Part shown: positions 32,728 through 42,428 of the stretch, one piece after another
How the letters are laid out: the number at the start of each line of letters is the position of its first letter
Numbering within the stretch: position 1 is the first letter of the stretch
Translations under genes and position numbers: made by a program
The notes under the pieces: generated by a model
Told to the model about the DNA's origin: nothing
The model's input: only the letters and a program-made list of their open reading frames with translations
The model's database searches: none
Assembly (NCBI RefSeq): GCF_016593235.1
Contig: NZ_AP023065.1
Coordinates: 1,178,001 to 1,242,000 of the forward strand
Origin: Nitratiruptor sp. YY09-18
GTDB taxonomy: Bacteria; Campylobacterota; Campylobacteria; Campylobacterales; Nitratiruptoraceae
Direction of reading: 5' to 3'
DNA length: 64,000 bases

Positions 32728-34631
32728 TATTCATCCTCTATCTGCTTTTGCAGTTTTGCATCTTCTATAGCTATTTTAGCTAAATTATACCAAGAATTTG
32801 AGCAACCATTAACATTTTTCATTAATTCCTGTGCTAAGTCTACTTTTCCAAGTCTCACGTATGAAAGCGCAAGAACACTTGAGAGGAAACAGTCACTATG
32901 CATCTGATTTGAAAGTGGCTGCAAAATCTCTATTATTGTTCCATAAAGCTCTTTTTCAATCAGTTTTTGTACAAGATCATGCAAAAACTTCTGTACAACA
33001 GGATCTTTGTAATTTTTTATAAAGTCCTCTTTATAATTTACAAAGAGATTCTTATCGATTCTATCTTGCTTAAGCTGCAAAACTGCCTCAAAAATAACGG
33101 CATAAAAATCTTTGGCACATCCACTCACAGCTTTTTGCAAAACATCCCTACAATCAAGACTAAGTATGTAGCAGATTTGTGCTTTTGACTTATAATATTT
33201 ACAATCATGCTTTTGTATATTATCCAATATTTCATAAGATTTTTTATACTCTTTTGCTTCATAGTAAAAATTTGCCAGTTCATAATAAAGATCATCATCT
33301 CTATACTTTTGTGTAAGTTTTTGCAGCAAATCTATCGCCTCTTTTTTACTCTTACACTTTTTGAGATTTTGAACAATTTGCAAGAGAGTTGCTTTTGGAA
33401 ATACATTGATAAAAAAATCTCTATTTGCAGTATAAAGCTGGCAGATATGCTTATCTTTTACAATATATGGCTCCCATAATCTTCTAAAATACTCAATCTG
33501 CTCAAATTTTAGGGAGTTTGGGTTGACAAGTGAAAGCTCCCATGCAAGGCGCGTGTAGAGTTTGTCACTACCTATCTCAAATGTCTCGAGTCCAAAATTG
33601 GCCAGTGCAAAAATTCCTATATAGTTTGTACGATTTTTCACTAACGTCTCTACAATAAAGCGTAAAGGATCTTGTAAAAATGGATCATCAAGGTATTTTT
33701 TGATGTAGTGAGCTAGCTTCTTATCTTGCTTTATGAGGTAGAGAAGTTTAAGCTTGGCAACAGTTGCGAGCTTGCTCTTTGGAAAGGTTTTAATGAGACG
33801 GATATAGTAATTTGCACTGCTATGGTAATCTTTTTGTAAAAATTTTATATCTCCAAGTCTAAGAAGCGATTTTTGTATCACCTCTTTGTTGCGTACATAA
33901 GTGAGAATGCGGCGAAAGAGTAGCTCACTAAAGCGATAATCGCCATATCTGTATGCACTCTCTGCAACGAGATAGTAGTATTGTGGATTTTCTATGAGAT
34001 AACTCTCGAACTCTTTGTATGTCTTTTTGAAAAATTGGAGTGCCTTTTTATAATCCTTTTTAGCAAAGTAGTACATTCCTTGTAAGAAGCTAAACTCTTT
34101 TTGCTGCTTCGCTGAGAGCTGTTCGATATTTAAAATTACGTAATATTTGGTTGCAAGATCCATCTTGCCTAACCACACTGCACTACGCAAAAGACCCATG
34201 AGGATATTGAGTTTTTCACTTTTATCGATACTCTTTTCCAAGGCCATCTTATAGCTTGTGTAGGCTCTTTCAAAAAAACCTAGATTTTCATAAATGAGAC
34301 CCTTGAGGTAGTAATATTTTGCATCCTTTTTCCCACCTTTTGCCACATAGAGATTGAGATAGTTGACAGCACTCCATAAATACTTCTTATCGCCTATTCG
34401 CTTGCCAATATAGAGATAAGTATAGGCAAGCATGAAAAGAGAAGGAAGAAAATACTTCGATTTTGGATATTTGATGATATAGTTGAATTCGTCAAGAGCT
34501 TGATAGTATGAACCGACACGAAAATCGTGAAGAGCATTTTTGTAGATTTTGTCTAAGACTTTTGGAGTAACAGTTTGAGCAGTAGCAAAAACTACTGCAA
34601 AGAGCAACAACAGATGCTTAAACTTTGACAT
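32727..34631 (-). CDS. Periplasmic TPR protein of the flagellar cluster, possibly PflA-like
   Basis: About 634 residues with an N-terminal signal peptide (SKFKHLLLLFAVVFATAQ) and then nothing but helical repeats of TPR type, for example KYYYLKGLIYENLGFFERAYTSYKMALEKS and LLRLGDIKFLQKDYHSSANYYIRLIKTFPKSKLATVAKLKLLYLI. The frame opens at 34670, but the ATG at 34631 behind GGAG starts the signal peptide properly. Layout and size resemble the PflA disk protein that helps scaffold stators in Campylobacter and Helicobacter; I cannot confirm homology by eye. It is locked into the flagellar operon between fliK (14-base overlap) and flgB (one-base overlap), which argues for a motor role. Confidence 0.7.
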   Translation of the reverse strand: MSKFKHLLLLFAVVFATAQTVTPKVLDKIYKNALHDFRVGSYYQALDEFNYIIKYPKSKYFLPSLFMLAYTYLYIGKRIGDKKYLWSAVNYLNLYVAKGGKKDAKYYYLKGLIYENLGFFERAYTSYKMALEKSIDKSEKLNILMGLLRSAVWLGKMDLATKYYVILNIEQLSAKQQKEFSFLQGMYYFAKKDYKKALQFFKKTYKEFESYLIENPQYYYLVAESAYRYGDYRFSELLFRRILTYVRNKEVIQKSLLRLGDIKFLQKDYHSSANYYIRLIKTFPKSKLATVAKLKLLYLIKQDKKLAHYIKKYLDDPFLQDPLRFIVETLVKNRTNYIGIFALANFGLETFEIGSDKLYTRLAWELSLVNPNSLKFEQIEYFRRLWEPYIVKDKHICQLYTANRDFFINVFPKATLLQIVQNLKKCKSKKEAIDLLQKLTQKYRDDDLYYELANFYYEAKEYKKSYEILDNIQKHDCKYYKSKAQICYILSLDCRDVLQKAVSGCAKDFYAVIFEAVLQLKQDRIDKNLFVNYKEDFIKNYKDPVVQKFLHDLVQKLIEKELYGTIIEILQPLSNQMHSDCFLSSVLALSYVRLGKVDLAQELMKNVNGCSNSWYNLAKIAIEDAKLQKQIEDE

Positions 34632-36324
34632 CAACTCCGCTTCTGCTACTTTGTGTAGATCGAGATTCACTGCTGGTAAAAACTACTCTTTTTTCTCTAT
34701 CTTTGAGAGCTATGCGATATTTATCAAATCCGCTCTGAGTCATAACCTCATCTATAAACTCTTGCATATGCGCGTCGATATGCATATGCGCACCAGATAC
34801 AAACTGCATTTGCAATGAATTTTGTTGCATTTGCACATTGATGAGAGTATTTTCAATTTGGAGTTTAATCACTTGACGCTGGAATTGTGGCATGTGATGA
34901 TTTTGCTCAGGAGCTTCATGCGTGGTTGCTGTAGACTCAGCCATATTATGGGAATTTTCCATAAAATCTGACTGTACATCTGGCTGAGCATTGATCTGTA
35001 CTGACTGCTCTTTTGTTTGTAAAGTGTTATGTTTATGATCTTGCGCTACAAGATTCTCTTGGTTTGAAACTTTAAGAGGTTTGTCGTTTTCATTTTGTAA
35101 AACTTGAGATTTTTCACTTATAAGGATGTTTTTATTGATATTCACAGACTTTTTAATTAAAGATTTTTTCTCTTTTTGGAGATTGGCATTTTGACTGTGC
35201 TTTTTCGGATTCTGTACATTATTGAGAACTATTTGTGTAAAATTTTGCTGCAGATTTGTAGGATATCTATCTATACGAGAATTGACATGCTCATGCTGCG
35301 GTGCAGCGCTCTTTTGATGAAGCGCCACTTTTTGGTCTATATTTTTAGAAGTTTTTGAGCCATTACTAGCAATTGGACTCCTCTTTTGCTTCTTTGGTTG
35401 AAGAGCATCATGAGATACTTTTTGTTGGTTTTGTGTTTCAAAAACTTGAGATTTTTGCATACTATTTTGTAGCACACCGTTTACATTATGAAAATATGCA
35501 TTTTTATTTTGTAAAGTTTGTGAGACGTTCTTATTCTTTGTAGTCTGGGTAGCAGTATTCTGTTTCAATATATTTTCTAGAGGCACCTCTCCTTGCGTTT
35601 GAATTGAAGCAGTAGCTTGGTTCTCTTGGTGATGAACTATCTTTTGCGTTTGTGTATTTTTGCTAACTCCTCTTACCTTATGATCAATTTTATGTATCGG
35701 ATGTGAATTTGTTTTGTTTATGTTGTGTATTGCATGTTTTGAGAGATTGGTTTGAGCTCTTTTTACGAAATTTTTGTTTATTTTTGCTTTACTGATCTCT
35801 TTTTCTTGTATAACGTGGTCTACATTTTTGGTATTGACTTGTAATAGATCTACATCTTCTAATCTTTTTGCTTGAATATTTTTCGATTGCGTATTGTTAC
35901 TATTTAGCATATTTGCATGATGATGTTGCAATAGATTTTGCACTTTATCTTTTATTTTATTTTCTTGACGCACAGTTTGTAATTTTTGAACAAAAGAAGC
36001 TTGTGCACTACTATCTACTATGCTTTCTGACTCAACTGTATCTTCAGAATTATTCTGCGTTTGTAATTGAGTTAAGAAGTTATGTGTAACAGTACCATGA
36101 ACATTATCTGTATTACTTTTGTGATTTTTCATCTGCACCAAATATGCAGTAAGAGTTTTTTTGTCTTGAAAGAAGAAATTTTGTTTTTGCTCATTATTGT
36201 CATTGACAAGATTTTCTAGAAGTTTTTCAAATGCATCTCCACTACTCTTTTTACCAAATAGTAGAGTTTGCTTGAGAGAAGGTGTTGTGCTCTTTTGCAA
36301 AAGGAGACTAAGTATATCTTTCAC
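34618..36324 (-). CDS. fliK: Hook-length control protein FliK
   Basis: A 568-residue protein. Residues 1-450 are low-complexity and rich in Gln, Asn, His and Lys with many short repeats. The last ~100 residues form the FliK C-terminal (Flg_hook) domain: VIKLQIENTLINVQMQQNSLQMQFVSGAHMHIDAHMQEFIDEVMTQSGFDKYRIALKD. FliK is exported as a ruler and flips FlhB specificity when the hook is complete. The start is a GTG at 36324 overlapping the fliA stop (GTGA) with AGGAATTAGAGA before it. The low-complexity half is what is expected of an extended ruler and makes fine alignment unreliable. Confidence 0.85.
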   Translation of the reverse strand: MKDILSLLLQKSTTPSLKQTLLFGKKSSGDAFEKLLENLVNDNNEQKQNFFFQDKKTLTAYLVQMKNHKSNTDNVHGTVTHNFLTQLQTQNNSEDTVESESIVDSSAQASFVQKLQTVRQENKIKDKVQNLLQHHHANMLNSNNTQSKNIQAKRLEDVDLLQVNTKNVDHVIQEKEISKAKINKNFVKRAQTNLSKHAIHNINKTNSHPIHKIDHKVRGVSKNTQTQKIVHHQENQATASIQTQGEVPLENILKQNTATQTTKNKNVSQTLQNKNAYFHNVNGVLQNSMQKSQVFETQNQQKVSHDALQPKKQKRSPIASNGSKTSKNIDQKVALHQKSAAPQHEHVNSRIDRYPTNLQQNFTQIVLNNVQNPKKHSQNANLQKEKKSLIKKSVNINKNILISEKSQVLQNENDKPLKVSNQENLVAQDHKHNTLQTKEQSVQINAQPDVQSDFMENSHNMAESTATTHEAPEQNHHMPQFQRQVIKLQIENTLINVQMQQNSLQMQFVSGAHMHIDAHMQEFIDEVMTQSGFDKYRIALKDREKRVVFTSSESRSTQSSRSGVDVKV

Positions 36325-36953
36325 TCTCTAATTCCTGCCAATGACTTTTTGAGTTTATTGATAGCCTGCGTTTTTATCTGTGAAACCCGTGACTGCGAGA
36401 TTCCTAGAGCTTGGGCTATCTCTTTTGGCTCTTTCTCTTCAAAGAAAAACATCTGCAATGTTTTCTTCTCTTTTTCGCTCAGATCCTCCATAGCTTCAAC
36501 TAAAAAATCCATCATTTGTGAGCTAATAGCCTGATCTTCAGGTCCAATATCATCACTTATCATAATATCTATCAGCTTAGAAGAACCTTCATCACTGCTC
36601 AAAGCCTTATCCATACTAATCATAATCGCTAAATTTGAAAGAGGAACATCTTTGCCTTCCTCTTTCTCTTTTTTGATTTTTTCGCGCATGGAACGAGGCA
36701 TGATATGCAGACTTCGCAGATAATCCAAAATCTCTCCGCGGATTTTTATGTAGGCATATGTAGAAAACTGCGCTTTTGATTCATCAAATTTATCTATTGC
36801 TTTAATAAGCCCGATAATACCGGTATTGACAAGTTCATCAAACTCTATACCCGCATCACGAGGCAGCTTGAAATAGATCTTGGAAGCTACCTTCTTGACT
36901 AGTGCAGTGTTATCTAAAATTATCTGCTGTTTCTCTTCTACACTTACCCGCAT
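36321..36953 (-). CDS. fliA: Flagellar sigma factor FliA (sigma-28)
   Basis: About 210 residues. Region 2 reads FDELVNTGIIGLIKAIDKFDESKAQFSTYAYIKIRGEILDYLRSL, and region 4 has EKKTLQMFFFEEKEPKEIAQALGISQSRVSQIKTQAINKLKKSL. FliA drives late flagellar genes; matching promoters are visible before flagellin, flgL and the chemotaxis operon. The frame opens at 37034 inside flhG, but the ATG at 36953, sharing its A with the flhG stop (TGATG), gives the normal N-terminus. It sits in the order flhF-flhG-fliA-fliK. No flgM (anti-sigma factor) is in the window. Confidence 0.95.
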   Translation of the reverse strand: MRVSVEEKQQIILDNTALVKKVASKIYFKLPRDAGIEFDELVNTGIIGLIKAIDKFDESKAQFSTYAYIKIRGEILDYLRSLHIMPRSMREKIKKEKEEGKDVPLSNLAIMISMDKALSSDEGSSKLIDIMISDDIGPEDQAISSQMMDFLVEAMEDLSEKEKKTLQMFFFEEKEPKEIAQALGISQSRVSQIKTQAINKLKKSLAGIRE

Positions 36954-37798
36954 CAACTTTTTCCCATTAAAGTAAAGAGTTTCTTCCAAAAATTCTCTTC
37001 TAAAGGTTCTTGGAGTGAGAGCTCTTGTTGACATATCTTTCGCAAATTTTGTGTATAGCTATCTTTTGGATACTCCATAGTGATAAGTTTTTGCGCTCTG
37101 ACTGATTGGCGTAAATTGTTCGTAAATGGAAGGGTTCCCAATAACTCTATCTCAATGCCCAAAAACTTTTTGCATGAGACTTTGAGCTTGTTGTAAGTAT
37201 TCTCTCCCTCTTGCTCACTCCTGCACATATTGACAATGACTTTGAATTTATCATAACCAAAAATATTATAAATCGATTTCATGAGTGCATATGCATCCAT
37301 CATAGCTGTTGGCTCAGGTGTGGTGATAATATATGATTTATTGGAAGCTCGCAAAAACGCACTCACTTTCTCATCAATACCTGCACCAGTATCTATAATG
37401 ACGAAATCGTACCTATTAGAGATCTCATTGAGCTGATTGATGATTGACTGGATGGAGATATCATCGAGATCAAAGAGGTCATCTATTCCAGAAAAGCCCA
37501 TGAGTATATCAAATCCGTATACTTTTGTGATAACATCATCTATCTTTTCACCACTAAAGAGATCTTTGATACCCTTTTTGGCTTTACGATTGAGAAAAAG
37601 ATGTACATTTGCCATTCCGATATCTGCATCGATAAGGAGTATCTTTTTTTTGAACTCATTTGCCATGAGATAGGAAAAATTGACTGCAAAGTTAGTCTTG
37701 CCAACACCCCCTTTGCCACTGGCAATCGCGATAAATTTGCTGTTGCCTGTACTCTTTTGCGCTACAAGATCTCTCAAACCACTTGCTTGATCCATCAT
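36953..37798 (-). CDS. flhG: Flagellar number regulator FlhG (MinD-type ATPase)
   Basis: A 281-residue P-loop protein of the MinD/ParA class. The deviant Walker A is ASGKGGVGKTN, followed by LLIDADIGMANVHLFLN and FVIIDTGAGIDEKVSAFLRASNKSYIITTPEPTAMMDAYALMKSI. FlhG counteracts FlhF, sets flagellar number, and in Campylobacter also affects division-site placement. The start ATGATG overlaps the flhF stop, behind AGGTGAG. Confidence 0.95.
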   Translation of the reverse strand: MMDQASGLRDLVAQKSTGNSKFIAIASGKGGVGKTNFAVNFSYLMANEFKKKILLIDADIGMANVHLFLNRKAKKGIKDLFSGEKIDDVITKVYGFDILMGFSGIDDLFDLDDISIQSIINQLNEISNRYDFVIIDTGAGIDEKVSAFLRASNKSYIITTPEPTAMMDAYALMKSIYNIFGYDKFKVIVNMCRSEQEGENTYNKLKVSCKKFLGIEIELLGTLPFTNNLRQSVRAQKLITMEYPKDSYTQNLRKICQQELSLQEPLEENFWKKLFTLMGKS

Positions 37799-38970
37799 AA
37801 GCTCTCACCTAATATATAGTTTGCCATACGTTCTGGGGTCAATATACGAATATCTTCTGGCACCTTTTGACCGGTACTAATAAATGAAACGGGAATATCT
37901 GTCTTTATAGGGAGATTGAGCAAAATCCCTGGCTTGTATGTCTCATCGATTTTTGTAAAGAAAATATCGCTTATTGGGAAAAATGTTCGATAGCGATTGA
38001 CTATCTCAATCGCTTCAGAGTTTTTGTAGTTACAGCTAATTACCAATGAAATATCCATAAAATCACTTCCGCTACCCAAAATCTCCTTCATCTCCCCAAG
38101 TCTCCAGTAATCATAGTGGCTTCGCCCAACTGTATCGATAAGCACTACATCAATTCCGCTGAGGTTTTGCAGAGTTTTTTTGAGATTTTTTGAATCTGTA
38201 ATCGCAAAGAATGGAATATTGAGAATATTAGAAAAAGATCTTGCCTGCTGAATTGCTCCTACCTTGAAGGTATCGATGCTAATGACTGCAATTTTGAGCT
38301 TTTGATTAAGCACAAGTTCACTTGCGATTTTGAAGAGGTTTGTTGTTTTTCCAACCCCAGTGGGCCCTACAAAAGAGATCACCTTAAAAGCACCCTTTTG
38401 AATTTTCAAAGGCCCTTTGAATTTGATCTTTTTCTCTATAGCATTGACAAGAGCCTCTTTGAAAAAGGATGTATTGAGATCAAATTTATTCGCATCAATA
38501 TCGAGTCCACACGACTCTTTGACAAGCATTTTTGCCACTTTTGGATCTACATCTTTTTTTAGCAGCAATCGTATGAGATCGAGTGCGTCACCGGTAAACT
38601 CCTTGAACTCTTGTGCAAAATCGAGCTTGCTATTTTGCGCTGCATGTGCAGGTAGATCTAAAAGAGCAGAATCCCCTTTGACAATAGCATTTTTGAGTGG
38701 CTCAATCTTCTTGTCTATCATCTTTTCGATTTTTTCCAAAAACTTATCTATCTCTTCATTTTTTTCTTCTTTTGCCAAAACGTCAAAAAAACCCTCTTCT
38801 TGGGTAGGAACTTGGATGAAAAGTGCATATCTTTTCTTGCCAAGAAATGGGATAAAGCCCCGCTCATTCATTACTTCATAGCTAATGATTTTGACATCCT
38901 TGCCATACTCTCTCTTCGCTTGCGTAATAAGCTCGTCGAGATTGTTACCTTCGTACTTAACTATTTCCAT
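37795..38970 (-). CDS. flhF: Flagellar placement GTPase FlhF
   Basis: A 391-residue SRP-family GTPase. The basic N-terminal region is followed by the NG domain: GPTGVGKTTNLFKIASELVLNQKLKIAVISIDTFKVGAIQQARSF, VVLIDTVGRSHYD and FTKIDETYKPG. FlhF marks the pole and helps start MS-ring assembly. It overlaps flhA by 14 bases and flhG by four. Confidence 0.95.
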   Translation of the reverse strand: MEIVKYEGNNLDELITQAKREYGKDVKIISYEVMNERGFIPFLGKKRYALFIQVPTQEEGFFDVLAKEEKNEEIDKFLEKIEKMIDKKIEPLKNAIVKGDSALLDLPAHAAQNSKLDFAQEFKEFTGDALDLIRLLLKKDVDPKVAKMLVKESCGLDIDANKFDLNTSFFKEALVNAIEKKIKFKGPLKIQKGAFKVISFVGPTGVGKTTNLFKIASELVLNQKLKIAVISIDTFKVGAIQQARSFSNILNIPFFAITDSKNLKKTLQNLSGIDVVLIDTVGRSHYDYWRLGEMKEILGSGSDFMDISLVISCNYKNSEAIEIVNRYRTFFPISDIFFTKIDETYKPGILLNLPIKTDIPVSFISTGQKVPEDIRILTPERMANYILGESL

Positions 38971-41044
38971 CTAACTCTACCTTAGCTATCACATTGAGCT
39001 TCGTTTTTGGCTCTATCTCGTTATAAGAAAGCACTACAACATTTGGCAAATATGGCTCTAAAAGTTTTCGTATAAACCTGCGTACATTTGATGAAGTCAA
39101 AAGCACAGGCTGGCGCTGCTCAATAACAAACTTTTCGATATTTGCATTTATCTGCATGATAAAGTTTTGCAGTTTCGCTGGATCAATTGGCGGCAGATTA
39201 CCATTGTACTCTTTGATCTTTTCATAAAGATACTCTTCGCTTTTCGCACCAAGTGTAAGAGCATAGAGCACTCCATCCTTTGCATAGATCGAAGTAATGA
39301 GCCTTGCAAGACCTTCGCGCACAAATTCAGTCAAGATATCATTATCTGTGGTCTTGGTAATGTTATCTGCCAAAGTCTCAATGATAGTGAGAAGATCTTT
39401 GATAGGAATATGCTCTTTGAGAAGATTTTGCAATACCCGATGCAAGGTAGAGTATGGTACTTGCTCTGGTACAAGATCTTTGACGATTGGATACTTTTTC
39501 GCAAGCGCATCTACAAGCTCTTTTGTCTCACTTCTGCCCAGAATCTCATATGCATGGGATTTGAGCACCTCTGAGAGGTGTGTGATGATAACTGTTGGCA
39601 CATCCACCACTGTGAAGCCTAGCATTTTGGCTTTATCTTTTTGCGATTCATCTATCCAGTAGGCTTTGAGTCCAAAGGTTGGCTCAGTAGTCTCAATACC
39701 TTCAATTTTGCCTCTGGTGTTTCCTGTATCGATTGCAAGAAGTTTCCCTGGACTTACAACTCCCCTAGCAACTTCGATTCCACGTATGAGTATGCGATAC
39801 TCACCACTTTCAAGTTCGAGATTGTCTTTGATATGAATGAGTGGGATGATGATTCCCAGCTCTTTACTGAGCTGCTTTCTAAGTGACTTGATTCTCTTAA
39901 CTATCTCTCCACCCTGGCTATCGTCTACCAATGGAATGAGACCATAGCCAATCTCAAAAGATATAGTCTCTGGCTGGACGACAAAATCCTCCTCTTCCTC
40001 TTCAGCGCTTTGATTAATAATCTCTTTTGCTTTCTCTTCTGCTTCAAGTATCTCTCTTTTTTGCAGATCAAGCTGCATCATATAGCCGGTGATCGCAAGC
40101 ATAGAAGCGAGAATCATAAACGGAACAAAAGGCATACCAGGTACTATCGCCATAATGGCCAATGCCCCTGCAGTCATATACAAAGCTTTAGGATAGGATG
40201 TAAGTTGCGAAAAGATCTCTTTGCCAAGATTTTCAGTAGATACCGCACGCGTTACCATTAAACCGGCAGCAGTAGAGGTGATGAGGGACGGTATCTGGCT
40301 CACAAGCCCATCACCTACAGTAAGGAGTGTAAAGTTTGCGGTAGCAGTTGCGATATCCATACCGTGCTGGAACATCCCTATCGCAATACCGCCTATGATA
40401 TTGATAAGGGTAATAATAATCCCAGCCACAGCATCACCACGGATAAATTTACTCGCACCATCCATAGCCCCGTAAAAGTCAGCCTCTTTTGCTATCTCTT
40501 CGCGCCTTCTTTTGGCCTCCTCTTCATCGATAAGTCCAGCATTGAGATCAGCATCGATTGCCATCTGTTTCCCTGGCATCGCATCGAGCGTAAATCTGGC
40601 CCCCACTTCACTGATGCGCTCTGTACCTTTGGTAATGACTATAAAGTTGATAGTAACCAAAACAATAAAGACTATGATACCTACCACATAGTTACCACCA
40701 ACTACAAACTGCCCAAAACTCTCAATAAGTTTTCCTGCTGCATCTGGCCCCTCATGTCCGTGCAAGAGAATACGCCTCGTAGTAGCAACATTGAGTGAGA
40801 GACGAAAGAGTGTTGCAATGAGCAAAAGTGATGGAAATGCTGAAATTTTAAGAGGATTGTTGATATAGACCGTTGCCATGAGCATGACAAGAGAAAGTGT
40901 AATACTGGTAGTGAGTAAAATATCAAGTAAAAATGGTGGTACGGGAAGTACCATAGAGCCAAGGATGGCTAAAATGAGAACAATGATTATAGCATCACTA
41001 TGCTCATTGATTTTAGAAAATATAGATTCCACTTTTGCCGTCAT
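38957..41044 (-). CDS. flhA: Flagellar export gate protein FlhA
   Basis: A 695-residue FlhA. The membrane half contains the family signature LRLSLNVATTRRILLHGHEGPDAAGKLIESFGQFVVGGNYVVG (close to the FHIPEP region) and GARFTLDAMPGKQMAIDADLNAGLIDEEEAKRRR. The C-terminal cytoplasmic domain binds late chaperones (KSHAYEILGRSETKELVDALAKKYPIVKDLVPE). Length is normal. It starts inside the flgJ stop (ATGA). Confidence 0.97.
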   Translation of the reverse strand: MTAKVESIFSKINEHSDAIIIVLILAILGSMVLPVPPFLLDILLTTSITLSLVMLMATVYINNPLKISAFPSLLLIATLFRLSLNVATTRRILLHGHEGPDAAGKLIESFGQFVVGGNYVVGIIVFIVLVTINFIVITKGTERISEVGARFTLDAMPGKQMAIDADLNAGLIDEEEAKRRREEIAKEADFYGAMDGASKFIRGDAVAGIIITLINIIGGIAIGMFQHGMDIATATANFTLLTVGDGLVSQIPSLITSTAAGLMVTRAVSTENLGKEIFSQLTSYPKALYMTAGALAIMAIVPGMPFVPFMILASMLAITGYMMQLDLQKREILEAEEKAKEIINQSAEEEEEDFVVQPETISFEIGYGLIPLVDDSQGGEIVKRIKSLRKQLSKELGIIIPLIHIKDNLELESGEYRILIRGIEVARGVVSPGKLLAIDTGNTRGKIEGIETTEPTFGLKAYWIDESQKDKAKMLGFTVVDVPTVIITHLSEVLKSHAYEILGRSETKELVDALAKKYPIVKDLVPEQVPYSTLHRVLQNLLKEHIPIKDLLTIIETLADNITKTTDNDILTEFVREGLARLITSIYAKDGVLYALTLGAKSEEYLYEKIKEYNGNLPPIDPAKLQNFIMQINANIEKFVIEQRQPVLLTSSNVRRFIRKLLEPYLPNVVVLSYNEIEPKTKLNVIAKVELDGNS

Positions 41045-41322
41045 TTACTCTTCTCTTCATAGATGTTGAGAGCATTTTGAATATACTCTTTGATGCCTAG
41101 CTGATCACTATCACTGATAGCTTTAGCTATTTGCATATCAAACATATCCCAATACATCTTTGCTGAAAAATCGTGACCAAAGAGTGTGGAATCTTTTTCC
41201 AAACCCTTTCGCACCTCTTTTAATAATATATGCAAAAACTCCTCTTCAAAAGCCTTTGCCGCGTCAGCTTTCGATTTGATTTGCGAAAGAGCGTTGAGAT
41301 CCCAATATGTATCTATCTTCAT
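41041..41322 (-). CDS. flgJ: Rod-capping protein FlgJ, rod-binding domain only
   Basis: A 93-residue protein matching the N-terminal rod-binding domain of FlgJ: KAFEEEFLHILLKEVRKGLEKDSTLFGHDFSAKMYWDMFDMQIAKAIS. The peptidoglycan-hydrolase domain of enteric FlgJ is absent, as in other Campylobacterota. It lies between flgI and flhA; the stop overlaps the flhA start. Confidence 0.85.
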   Translation of the reverse strand: MKIDTYWDLNALSQIKSKADAAKAFEEEFLHILLKEVRKGLEKDSTLFGHDFSAKMYWDMFDMQIAKAISDSDQLGIKEYIQNALNIYEEKSK

Positions 41323-41331
41323 TTCCTACCT

Positions 41332-42417
41332 CTACATTATCACGATCTTAGCATGGAGTTTGCCAGATTTTTTTATTGCTTCGATTATTGCTATTAAGTC
41401 TCTGGGGGAGATTCCTAAATCATTAAGTGCTTTTACCAAATCCCGTAAAGTCGGAGATTTGATTGAAAAAATTCTACCATTTTCTTCTTTAATTGAAGTT
41501 GTAACATTCTGAGTCACCTTCGTCTTACCCCCACTGAGTGGTGCAGGTTGTGAGACTTTTGGCTCTTTTTTGACTGTGACATAGATATTGCCATGTGAGA
41601 TATACACAGGTGTATCAAGCTTTATATCACCACTCATGATCACCGTGCCAGTACGCTCGTATATCACAATAGTTGGCTCATTGACGCTTTCGATTGGCAA
41701 AGAGAGAATCTGTGAGACAAATTTCACTCTATCAGCCAGTGTAGCTGGAAAATCTACTCGCACAGTAGCTGCATCTATGGCATAAGCAAGCTCTTGTCCA
41801 AAAGTTTTATTGATTGACTCTACAATATTTTTAGCGAGTGTAAAAGATGGGTTTTTGAGTGTAAGAGTGATATATTTTTGTGAAGCAAAGCTATATGGGA
41901 GATTGCGCTCGATTATCGCACCATTTGGTATGATTGCTGTTGTTGTGAAGTTCTTGCGTATCTTCCCACCACGATTTGATTCACTGTATCCTCCACCAGT
42001 TGAGAGAGGCCCTTGGGCAAAAGCATAGAGCTTGTGGTCTGGACCAAAAAGAGGTGTGCGTATAAGCACGCCATTGCCGATATCTTTGGCATCACCTATG
42101 CTAGATACCGTTACATCTACAACCATCCCGCTCTTTGCAAACGGAGGCAGTTTTGCAGTGACCATCACAGCTGCAGCATTTTTGGTCTTTACATCTTTAG
42201 GATTGATATAAATTCCCATCTTTTTGAGCATATTCGCAATGCTTAAAAGTGTAAACTTTGTGGTAGTGCCATCACCTGTTCCTTGCAAGCCCACCACTAT
42301 GCCATAGCCAGTGATATAGTTCTCCCTCACTCCCACAACATTTGCTACTTCACCAATTGTAGTCTGTACCGCTTGGAGCCAGCTCAAAAAAAGTGTCAAA
42401 AATAGTAGTATTCTCAC
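41332..42417 (-). CDS. flgI: Flagellar P-ring protein FlgI
   Basis: About 361 residues. A signal peptide (RILLFLTLFLSWLQA) precedes TTIGEVANVVGVRENYITGYGIVVGLQGTGDGTT, and the family motifs VMVTAKLPPFAKSGMVVDVTVSSIGDAKDIGNGVL and GGGYS follow. It forms the periplasmic P ring. The frame opens at 42441, but AGAGAGG lies best for the GTG at 42417 (an ATG at 42423 directly abuts it), and a GTG start gives a standard signal peptide. The gene follows flgH closely. Confidence 0.93.
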   Translation of the reverse strand: MRILLFLTLFLSWLQAVQTTIGEVANVVGVRENYITGYGIVVGLQGTGDGTTTKFTLLSIANMLKKMGIYINPKDVKTKNAAAVMVTAKLPPFAKSGMVVDVTVSSIGDAKDIGNGVLIRTPLFGPDHKLYAFAQGPLSTGGGYSESNRGGKIRKNFTTTAIIPNGAIIERNLPYSFASQKYITLTLKNPSFTLAKNIVESINKTFGQELAYAIDAATVRVDFPATLADRVKFVSQILSLPIESVNEPTIVIYERTGTVIMSGDIKLDTPVYISHGNIYVTVKKEPKVSQPAPLSGGKTKVTQNVTTSIKEENGRIFSIKSPTLRDLVKALNDLGISPRDLIAIIEAIKKSGKLHAKIVIM

Positions 42418-42428
42418 AATCATCCTCT

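Noticed and set aside
34618-36324. FliK as a foreign or broken gene because of its unusual Gln/Asn/His-rich composition
   Set aside because: The frame is intact, the C-terminal hook-length domain is present, and rulers are normally low-complexity.
36953-37798. Plasmid-type parA pair (flhG at 36953 and the ATPase at 55198)
   Set aside because: flhG is fixed by its flhF-fliA context; only the second remains a ParA-like candidate, and no parB or iterons were seen.
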